Assembly (NCBI GenBank): GCA_032718475.1
Contig: JAUCBJ010008325.1
Span: forward strand, 1-64,000
Length of the DNA stretch: 64,000 bases
Direction of reading: 5' to 3'
Origin: Nemertoderma westbladi
Taxonomy: Eukaryota; Xenacoelomorpha; Nemertodermatida; Nemertodermatidae
Shown here one piece after another: positions 45,011-55,787 of the stretch; the first letter of the stretch is position 1; every line of letters begins with the position of its first letter. The position numbers were made by a program, and so were the translations under genes. The notes below the pieces were generated by a model, which ran no database searches, was not told the DNA's origin, and was given only the letters and a program-made list of their open reading frames with translations.

Positions 45011-46743
45011 TTTCATATTAATTGGATCACAAGGGCGTTTATTTTTGGTAAAATAGTTGCCTGTCAGATTATTTTTGAGTATAATGGTAATAACAATAAT
45101 ATATTACTAACTACTACACTGTAACAATTAGATGTTGAGAGTCTAGTACAACTAGGCCCGGATATTTCCATTCATATAGTGCAACCCTTGTCTTTCTGTT
45201 TTGAAACACTTAACTTGTTTTTCAGTAATCGAGATTATATAATTAGTTAAAATTGTAATTAAATATTTCTTATATATTCGGCGAACTCCTGATAAGTGTG
45301 TGGGTGGAGGGTCATATTAACAACACGACTCATATCACCGCCTGCCGTTTTTCCATTCATCGCATTATATGTGCTGTATTTCCCGTACATACATTCGCCT
45401 CATTGCTTGATATATGCAAAAGCGTAAAATAAAATATAAAAAAGCGTTAAAAGATTATATACTACACTACTACTCTATATACTAATAGCTGCAAACTCAA
45501 AATATTATAATTAAAAAAATGTCAAACTAAATAATGTTGTGTTTGGTTTGATAATTCTGAAGGTATACGGGTTTCCGATGTCGCTGATCAAGATGAAACT
45601 AGTTACAAATATTTCTGGTAAAGCAAACCCATTTTTCGTGCCATTCTGGTGCCCCAGAACGAAAAGTACAAATAGCACAAAATTATAAACTGTTAAGTTG
45701 CCTTGGGTTTGGTAATTCTGAAGCTGTACCGATTTTCAAGGTCGCTGATCACGATACAACTCGTTAATAATAATTTGTGGTAACGCAACAATCATTTTTG
45801 GTGCTTGTCTGGTGGGACGAAAAATACCAGTTAGCGTAAAATTTCAAACGCCAAAATTCGATTTCTTCGAAATTTTGGTTGGATAATAACGATATTTTTG
45901 AGTGTCATGTTCGTGATCAGCATCCCAAAAAACCTATATGGTCATCAAATTATTTGGTTTTATTAAGGATTAATAAATCATGTTTGTAATGCCAAAAATT
46001 GATTCAAAATCGAAATACGGCCCTCGCACAGCACAATATATAATATGTATATGAGATCATCCACTGTGTTCATCCGTGGGAGTTAGTGTGGAGTGCCCCT
46101 TGCCTTGTACGTACAAACAAGAGAAGGAAGCAAGTGAAAGAGTACCCTTAATATTGCCTCCAGTAGTGTTTCATATTCACAGATAAATTTACATTACCCC
46201 GAATTATTATGAACCCGAATTTGTGGGGCAAGGGGCCTTCCTATTCACATCACAAATCAATATCGCCGTAGTCCGGCTGCCCCATCCATTGCATTAGCTA
46301 CACTACTGTCTGGCCAGCAGACATATATTCGCCTTCAAGCTCGATATATTGCCTTCTCTAACAATGGCATCGCCGTTCACTCCATGTAAACAATTAATGT
46401 TCCTACAACTCGTGTTATAAATTCCATGAGATAATTTTAATCAATGTTGATGGTGTCATTTGTTTGATGTTCTCACAACTATTACATGTTAGCAGAACTC
46501 TAGTCAATGATTTTTGAATGTTCAAGAAGAGGACGCTAAAGGGATACACGATTTTTTTCCCTCACATTTCAGGTATTGCAAAGTGGCACTTGTGCTAACA
46601 TTACAAAGAGTACATGGGGACCCGATCAAAACGTCGGACACATGTCCCTGATCAAATGTCAGCTCAACTTGTTACCACTATTTTTTTGTCACCACAACTG
46701 CCATTTTTGATAGCCAAATGTTAGCACAACTGCCAGTTGGATA

Positions 46744-46746
<3 letters not shown>

Positions 46747-46800
<54 letters not shown>
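46747..46800. repeat. (CT)n microsatellite between duplication units
   Basis: About 27 CT units exactly at the unit 1/unit 2 junction. Confidence 0.95.
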
Positions 46801-46801
<1 letters not shown>

Positions 46802-47457
46802 GATAGCCGATTTCTAGTTGTGCCGACGCACTATTTGTTCAGAGTTGTGCCCTTTCAGTGGGACTGATTATTTGAAAATTGTGGTGACATCAATTCCTGT
46901 GCTACCACTAGGGGGTGTGGTGTATAATGTGAGGGTAATGTGAGGGAGTGTGATATTGCTTTTTCGTCTTTGGTTATTTATTGATATTAAGTTTCTTTGA
47001 TTGTAGGCACAACTTGGTGTCCGGAAACATCATATATCGTGTATAATTGAGGGGAATGACAAATTGAATATTTAAGATCGCGATGTTATATTATAGTGCT
47101 TTTAATGAAACATCGAATATCACTAATTTTTATTTGTAAAGTTTATGAACAAATTATATGAATGATGAATGGGAAAATATTCTTATTATATTTTCATTAT
47201 AAGGTGGTCGATAAAGCAATTTCCAGGCTCAATTTCTTTGTAAATATACGGTCTCAGGAATTCATAGCATGCGAGTATTCTTGGCCCGTGGGTATTCTTA
47301 GCCTTGCATACTTAGCCCGTGGGTATTCTTAGCCCGCGAAACAATAACGTTTATTGTTTTGGTTCCCCCAATACTCCTCTGAAACCTGCTCCTTTGCTAA
47401 CCTGCTCCTTTACTAACCTGATCCTTTACTAACTCGCGGGCTAAGAATACTCGCGGG

Positions 47458-47874
47458 CTAAGAATTCACCCAACAAATGTACTTGTTCAGAGCTGTGAAT
47501 TCTACATTTCTTCTATATTGAATGTACAGCAGCAGGGCATTGGAATTTTGAATCATTGCTTCACGAAATAAGAAAAGGATTATTGTAATATTTCGTTTTA
47601 TTACATATCGTAACATCCAATCTTTTAACACCCTATCTCGTATAATCATGCTTCCCCCATCTCGTAGCACGTAATGCATTATTGTCAAAAAATTTGTAAA
47701 ATAAACTTGGTTTCTAATCCGATCTATAGACTCTTGGGTGTCCACAACGGTATTAGTACATAGAACAGCAGATTGGCAATAATAATTTGCTACAAGCGTG
47801 CAATAATAAATACAAAAGGGTGAGTACAAAACAAATACACAAGACCCAAAAGACTTAAGACCTGTACGAAACAC
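47458..47874 (-). CDS. unrecognised duplicated ORF (unit 2 copy)
   Basis: 138 codons, the longer counterpart of 38973-39251, with DTQESIDRIRNQVYFTNF and a C-terminal extension. One hydrophobic stretch lies near the N-terminus (CVFVLYSPFCIYY). No domain is recognised. It overlaps family-C repeat sequence, which makes a genuine gene less likely. Confidence 0.2.
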   Translation of the reverse strand: MFRTGLKSFGSCVFVLYSPFCIYYCTLVANYYCQSAVLCTNTVVDTQESIDRIRNQVYFTNFLTIMHYVLRDGGSMIIRDRVLKDWMLRYVIKRNITIILFLFREAMIQNSNALLLYIQYRRNVEFTALNKYICWVNS

Positions 47875-48628
47875 ATGTGATAACTTTCGTTTATTGTTTT
47901 GGATCCCCCAACTATGACTATGTAACCTGCTCCTTTACTAACCTGCTCCTTTAAATGCCAATGAGACCTAACGCTCTTTGGGACCTAACGCTACTTTACC
48001 TCTTAGTTTGTACGTCCTTTGTCTTCGTTTTGTACTGGCCCAGATACAAGAGCAGAAAACCAGTTAGATCGTCCTGCTACAACGTTACTAACTTCAGCAA
48101 CTGTATCATAGACCTATTTGCCTTTAACACTTTGCGTACCAACACGGTACGAGTTCATCACACGTATTGTCATGACACGTACTCGTGTTCATAATTCATG
48201 ATAATGCTCATAATGCCGCCTTTAAATACTGTAATTATAACTTAACCCCCATGGCAGTTTACATAGTTTATGCAATTTAATTTAAATTTAGCCAATAATT
48301 ATGTTACAAATGATTAAGGCTGCAGTGTGCCCCCCGTGGTTCAAATGAAAGATTTATAAATTTCGAAAATGGTTAAAGGCGGCAGTGTGCCGCCTTTGAG
48401 GGTAGGATAAGTAATAATATGGTTATCCTCTTTATATATAACAACAAAATAAACCTTGGTACGATCAAATATACTTTCTTGGAAGTAAAAATCTTTATCT
48501 TTATCTTTGGTACACAAAGGGCTACACTTATTTTCTTAAAATTTAATAATAGTTTGAGTAGGTTCTCGAGAATTTCGTTGCCATATTCGTAAACATGACG
48601 ATTGTAATGTTGTGATAGACATAAGAGC

Positions 48629-49683
48629 TTAGGGCGGTGCGTTTTTTACTTTTTATCGATTTCATTGTTCTACCGGTGCACAAATGTTGCCAAATGGTAA
48701 AAAAATAAGGCAAAAAAAAATTATTTAAATTTCATCTATATCTTCACGGATCCCAAGAGGGTTGAAATTTTGTGCCATCGCGATGCACCATAATGAAATT
48801 TATAACAATATAACACATTGATGAAAGATCAATGACTCAAAAAAGAACTTCCTGCATGCATCAAATGTCATCAAATGGGTCCAAACTTAGTTAGATACCA
48901 AAATTTTAACTTTTGGGTCAAGGGAACTAGTGCCACAGGCACATGGCCAGTACCTACCATTTGGCACAAGTGTTGATTATTCTCAATTTTCGCGATGGCC
49001 AACTTTGATTTATCCTACTGCATTCATATTATGCTCATTAGAACCGCAATGGCCGATTTAGTGGGGGTAGACACATTCAAAACAAACGTAGAGCGAATAG
49101 TTCTTGAGATATCGCAGAAAATGTGAAGTACGGCACAAGTCTACATTACCGCCTTGATGTGATATGGACAAATACACAATAAATGATATTTTGAATTATC
49201 TCAAGGAATCAAATTCGCTCTATGCTTATTTTGATGGTGTCTACCCCCACTAAATCGGTCATTGCGGTTCTAATGAGCATAATAATAATGCCGTAGGAGA
49301 ACTAAAAGTTGTCCATCACCAAAATTGAGAATAATCATCACTTGCGCCAAAGAGTAGGTTCTGGTCATGTGCCTGTGGCACAACTTCCCTTGTTCCAAAA
49401 ATTAAAATTTTGGTATCTAACTAAGTTTGGACCCATTTGATGACATTTGATGGATGCAGGAAGTTCTTTTTTGAGTCATTGATCTTTCATCAATGTGTTA
49501 TATTGTTATACATTTCATTATGGTGCATCGCGATGGCACAAAATTTCAACCCTCTTGGGATCCATGAAGACATAGACGAAATTTAAAGAAATTTTCTTTG
49601 CCTTATTTTTTTTACCATTTGGCAACTTTTGTGCACCGGTAGAACAATGAAATCGAAAAAAAGTAAAAAACGCACCGCCCTAA
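48629..49683. mobile_element. 1055-bp palindromic foldback transposon with 5-bp target duplication
   Basis: The termini are perfect inverted repeats TTAGGGCGGTGCGTTTTTTAC (21 bp in each arm), and the two arms stay complementary almost to the centre near 49150, including blocks around GGGGGTAGACAC and GTGCCTGTGGCA. AGAGC flanks it at 48624-48628 and 49684-49688. Unit 1 has the uninterrupted site ATAAGAGCATATTGC at about 40229. It has no ORF and is nonautonomous. The superfamily is not recognised. Confidence 0.93.
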
Positions 49684-50834
49684 AGAGCATATTGCTTAAA
49701 ATATATTAAATATAATATAAATATAATTTGCTATACAAATTTCTGGCTGCTTATTGCATGCATATAGTCCAAAAAATCAAATCAAGTCTCACACTGTTCA
49801 TATAGGAATAAGCAATCAAAGTGTAATCTATGTACCCCTTTCGATATCGCTTAATGCACTGAATTCTTAATAATAATATACAATAATTATTTCTTATATT
49901 TAATAAACTGTAATTTTATTAGGAAGAACTTTCACCTTTCTGTAATATAGTATTACTTCTAAGAATACACCTCATTAGTAATAATAATGTTATAAGTTTA
50001 ATTAGATTGTTTACTCGGGCAAATGGGTGGCTTTTAATATAAATGCTATTTAATTATTTATTTAATACTAAATATTATTACCCTTAACAAAGGATGTTAC
50101 CCAATACATGAAAACTATTTTTTGCTCCAATCATGTCTTGATGAATAAAATATAAAAAAGTAGAAAGTTTCATGGGTGGTGCTAAAAATTCTGGAACATT
50201 TAATACAAAAATCGACACACCGGCACTATTAATGGTATAGTACCCTATTAATTAAAAGTATAAAGAGACAAACATTTACTGATAATTAATAGGTAGAGAA
50301 CTATAGAGAAACCCCCCCACACAGCACAAATATCAGTTAAAAATTATAAAATAGAGTTAAGTACAGAAGAGGCGATGTAGATTAATTAGCTGGTTGCTGC
50401 ATATGACGTTCCTATCCTGTCTGGCCTTATGGCAGCCCAGCACCATCTTCCAGTCCAAGCCCACTTCTCCATTTTTGATGCGTGACCCACGAACGCAATG
50501 GGATGCGCCTCGGATAAGGGCAAACTGGACTCGTGTCCTACTCTTACTGTCTTACTCGGGTAATTTGGCTAGCGCAAATTTGCGGGATTTGCGGCATCGG
50601 GACCGGGATTATCACTCTCGGGATCCCGTATGCGTAAAACTTAACTATAAATAAACTTCAATAAACACTATATTACGTAACTAACGGTCAACAGTCAAAT
50701 TATTCATAAGCCACAATATTACTTACAAAATAATAAACTATCTTAATTCAATTTAATACGATGCAGAGAGGTTCCAACCACGAAGACTATAACAGTCTAC
50801 AGTACGAAACCAAGACTTCTCCATTTGGCTGAAT

Positions 50835-51165
50835 ATATATACCTTGCCTGTTTTGGCAAGTATATAAATATACCTTGCCTGTTTTGGCAAGTATGTAAGT
50901 ATGCCTTGCCTGTTTTGGCAAGTATATAAATATACCTTGCCTGTTTTGGCAAGTATGTAAATATACCTTGCCTGTTTTGGCAAGTATATAAATACACCTT
51001 GCCTGTTTTGGCTAGTATATAAATATACCTTGCCTGTTTTGGCAAGTATATAAATATACCTTGCCTGTTTTGGCAAGTATATAAATACACCTTGCCTGTT
51101 TTGGCAAGTATATAAATACACCTTGCCTGTTTTGGCAAGTATTTAAATATGTATTGCCTGTTCTG
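50835..51165. repeat. ~30-bp hairpin minisatellite, unit 2 copy (11 repeats)
   Basis: Same TTGCCTGTTTTGGCAAG unit as at 41325-41620, differing in copy number and spacer order, so the array has changed length since the duplication. Confidence 0.95.
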
Positions 51166-53580
51166 GTAAGTATTTGAATTTGATAGAGTATATTATAAAT
51201 ATGATGGAAACTTCCTGTAAGTTTCACGTGTAAGACAAATGTTGAATAAATTATAAAACAAAATATTATTTTATGGCTTTTTCCCTGGAGCAAAGAGTAG
51301 TAACGCAGGAGGAGTAAACGAACAAATGTAATATGTCCTCTACTTAAAGTAATTGAATTGCCGTACTACTGTAATGAGAATTTCAAAGATTTTTGAGTCA
51401 AATTTTAATAATATCTCGAAACAGGAAATGTCTACAAAGTAGGCCTACATCCTAAATTTGCATAGAGGATAAAACAAGCAGGAAACGAGCTGTATCAACA
51501 AATCAGGGTGATAATATAACAAGTATTATCAAGTCAAGTCAAGTTTGTCAAGTCAAGTGATGTCAAGTCAGTATGTCAAGTCGTATGGCGCCAAGTCAAA
51601 CTACTATCAAGTCACGTGATGTCAATCAAGGCATTAATTATGAAGTGATGTCGAGTCCAATGATGTCAAGTCAAGTGTCATAAAACCAAGTGATATCAAG
51701 TCAAATAATTTAAATTGTTAAAAAGTGTTGTAAAGTCAAGTGAAGTCATATACCATCATGATAAATGACCATGATGTCTGTCACGGTTTTCTAATTATTG
51801 AAATGGCTTCCGTCAATTTGTTTCACCCACTGCATCGTACCCATCTTGTGAAATTCCACCATAAGAGGCAGGCAAAGAATCGCAAGTTTTCTTTGTTTTA
51901 GCTTTTCCAAGGCTCGTCATTGTTAAAATTGATTTCTAATATTAAGGGGACCATTATCTGATATTCATGATTCTGTATATAAAACAAGATTTTTCACAAT
52001 TTCTCAATTTTGACATTTTCCACTGTCAATTTTTTTATTTTTGTCCAAAAAGTTTGAGTCTACTCTATATATAGCATCTCTATATATATATATATAGCTG
52101 CAAACTCAAAATATTATAAGTAAAAAATGTCAAACTGAAAAATGTTGTGTTTGGTTTGATAATTCTGAAGGTATACGGGTTTTCGATGTCGCTGAACAGG
52201 ATGACACTAGTTATAAATATTTCTGGTATGTGCATGTGCAAATCCCATTTTGGTGCCATTCAAGTGCCCCAAAACGAAAACTACAAGTAGCACAAAATTA
52301 TAAAGTGTTAAATTTTGACTTTGGTTATAAATATCCACAGTATACTGGTTTTCAAAGTCGCTGATTACTACGATATAACTCGTAAAAAATCATTCGTGTT
52401 AACGCAACTATCATTTTTGCTGCTTGTCCGGTGGGACGGATAAATACAAATGGCGTACAATTTCAAACGCCAAAAATCGAATTTAGTTCGATAATCCTAT
52501 ATTTTTGAGTGTCATATTCGTGATCAGCGTCCCAGAAAACCCACAATGTCATAAAATCAGGTTGATTTGATAATCATTTTTGTATTATCCAATTAGTGCT
52601 ACTTGTATTTTTCATGCCGCACATTGACACGTACATATCCATAAATTCCCTAATCAATAATGTACGATATATTTCAGTGTTATATTCGTGATCAGCATCC
52701 CAAAAAACCTATATGGTCATAAAATCAATTTGATTTAATTAAGGATAAATAAATCTTGTTTGTAATGCAAAACATGATTCACAATCGAAATACGGCCATC
52801 GCACAGCACAATATATAATATGTATATGAGATCATCCTCTGTGTTCATCCGTGGGAGTTAGTGTGGAGTCCAGTCCCCCTTGCCTTGTACGTAAATACAA
52901 GAAAAGGAAGCAAGTGAAAGAGTACCCTTAATATTGCCTCCAGTAGTGCTTCATATTCACAGATAAATTTACATTACCCCGAATTATTATGAACCCGAAT
53001 TTGTGGGGCAAAGGGCCTTCCTATTTACATCACAAATCAATATCGCCGCAGGCTGGCTTCCCCATCCATTGCATTAGCTACACTACTGTCTGGCCAGCAG
53101 ACATATATTCGCCTTCAAGCTCGATATATTGCCTTCTCTAACAATGGCATCGCCGTTCACTCCATGTAAATAATTAAATGTTCTAGAATATTTTATAGAC
53201 AGCACGAATTCGCTGCCTAACTGCAGAGGAGAAATGTTCCTACAACTGGTGTTATAAATTCCATGAGATAATTTTAATCAATATTGATGGTGTCATTTGT
53301 TTGATGTTAGCACAACTATTACATGTTAGCAGAACTCTAGTCAATGATTTTTGAATGTTCAAGAAGAGGACGCTAAAGGGATACACGATTTTTTTCCCTC
53401 ACATTTCAGGTATTGCAAAGTGGCACTTGTGCTAACATTACAAAGAGTACATGGGGACCCGATCAAAACGTCGGACACATGTCCCTGATCAAATGTCAGC
53501 TCAACTTGTTACCACTATTTTTTTGTCACCACAACTGCCATTTTTGATAGCCAAATGTTAGCACAACTGCCAGTTGGATA

Positions 53581-53754
<174 letters not shown>

Positions 53755-54024
53755 TCGAACTCCTCCAAAACGGACGGAGGGATTGCGCTGGAACTTGGCA
53801 TGTGTGTATAACTTTAACCAGCGGTCGTTATAGGCCACTTTTCGAAAAGTTTAATTCACGTTCGGTACCGGTACTAGGTACCGGTACGTCAGTAGGCCTA
53901 TACCGGTACCAGTACGCCAGTAGGCCTATGCCGGTAGCGGGAAATACCGGGTAACATGCCTCGGGTATTGCCTGCTAGTAATATATAATGAACAAGCCTT
54001 GTTAAAATATCAGATCGAGTTAAA

Positions 54025-54170
54025 AACCAACATCTGTGGCCCAGTAGGTTAGACTGCGATGGTTGTTCGGACATTCAAGTAGATGGTACGTTGTGGCATG
54101 ATTTCCGCACAATTCACAATTTACAGCAATAATCTGTGGAAGCAGCGTGGAACCCGGTAGAATTACATAT
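54025..54170 (-). pseudogene. LINE C-terminal cysteine-motif remnant
   Basis: The minus-strand translation contains CELCGNHATTYHLLECPNN, the C-x2-C-G..H..C pattern at the C-terminus of many non-LTR retrotransposon pol proteins. Stops lie on both sides, and no RT is recognised next to it. Confidence 0.5.
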
Positions 54171-54269
54171 TAGATGGTGGAACCCATGGGCAGAATATCT
54201 TGTTATGACGTGAACTTGAACTTGAACTTGTTTATTAGCGGATTACAAAGTAAAATAAATACAAATCAC

Positions 54270-55018
54270 TACAGTTAGGTATATGGCTTGTAGGATAGTT
54301 CTTTTTACAGAACACAGCAGAACACAGTAGAACACAGCAGAACACAATAGAATAAAGGCGGAACATAGGCGAACACAGCTGTAATTAAAATCTACAGCAA
54401 AAAATAACACACTTGGGAAAATACCGGACTTAATCATACAACTGTAAGATGTCAATTACATATTTAAATTAAATGGCGGTTTTACATATCCTCCAAAATA
54501 AATTACCTGATCAGAGTTGCCCGATCAGCTGTTCGGTTAGGCCTGTACCTGTTACTAGTCCAGCAGTCTGCCTGTCAGCCTGTTCCAATACTGCAGTAGG
54601 CCTAGTGCTGTAGAGACATGTACAGACTGATAGACTGTACATTGTACAGGCAGATAGATGTAGGCATTTACCGGCAATTACCGGGCACAGTGTAGAGTAT
54701 ATTACCAATGTACTGATATAGGCCTACTCAGCTACCGGTACTGTAGTGCTGTAGAACTAACCAACTCTCCATGGTTACAGGATAGTGAGAAGTAATTTAT
54801 TTTGGAGGATATGGAAAACCGCCATTTAATTTAAATATGTAATTGACATCTTACAGTTGTATGATTAAATCCGGTACTTTCCCAAGTGTGTTATTTTTTG
54901 GTGTAGATTTTAATTACAGCTGTGTTCGCCTATGTTCCGCCTGTATTCTATTGTGTTCTGCTGTGTTCTACTGTGTTCTGCTGTGTTCTGTAAAAAGATA
55001 TATCCTGGCTTGTACAAC
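54270..55018. repeat. foldback repeat with ~230-bp arms
   Basis: 54270-54506 and 54791-55018 are near-perfect reverse complements (each with the ACAGCTGTAATTAAAATCTA type block and AACACAGCAGAAC micro-repeats), separated by about 285 bp. No target duplication was resolved. 55019-55787 is AT-rich and probably contains the 3' UTR of the LINE next to it. Confidence 0.8.
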
Positions 55019-55787
55019 TACAGTACAGTACGACAATCATAGTGCAATTGTTACTGTTTAACACAATATAGGCAATTTAGTACATAATATAATATACGCA
55101 ATTTTAGTGTTAAATATTAAAAATTTACAACAATGTTCGATGTCCAGTTAAAATAAAATGAATATAGAAGGTAATTGATACAGAAATTGTTAAAAACTGA
55201 TAGGTTAAAAATACACAAAAAAAATTTTCTGAAAAGAATCCACAAGCAAAATTAATATGAATAGACCAGGTGCATGTAACAAATAAAAATAAGGAACGTT
55301 ATTGATACTTAATAAAATAACACATAAATACTGCCATTAACAACTTGCAACAAGAAACATATTAAAGTTCCAAATGAAAAAATACTAGAGAGGTGGAGAC
55401 TATTTTTCCAAAACTACAGTATCTTGATTGTCTGTGGATGTACGAATTATATTTAAATAAAATAATAAGAAATAAATATGGATTCGATCTTGTTTAAAAT
55501 ATCCTAAAAAAGTTAAAATAAACTGACACCACTTTTTTCACCAAATTAACATATTTACACTAACAAAATATATTTAAACTAAAATAATTACAAGATAAAA
55601 AGCATGATCCAAGCTTGACGCCCAATGTGTGTAGTGTTATCACCGATAGAAATTAACAAAAAGAAAAAAAAATGTAGCCGCTAAGGATAGCCCTAAGAGA
55701 TAATTACATCTCATTTCCATAGGGATCCCTGTTATAAAAGGTAGATAAAATATAAAGTTTATAAGTAATAGAAACATAATAAAATCG

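Larger units (their letters stand above)
38232..46746. repeat. segmental duplication unit 1
   Basis: Begins TAGATAGCCTATTGCTAGTT, followed by GTGCCGACGCACTATTTGTT, and ends CCAGTTGGATATTCC before the next CT run. Long stretches match unit 2 (46801-53583) at high identity: 38240-40260 with 46805-48628, 40230-42310 with 49684-51855, and 45480-46746 with 52090-53583. Private to unit 1 is about 42500-45010, with a short ORF and two tandem arrays. A 92-codon minus ORF (38973-39251) and a 75-codon plus ORF (40918-41145) recur in unit 2; neither is recognised. Confidence 0.85.

Noticed and set aside
41325-51165. CRISPR-like arrays (palindromic repeats of ~30-bp period)
   Set aside because: Spacers are nearly identical and AT-rich, the setting is a eukaryotic genome and there are no cas genes; these are minisatellites.
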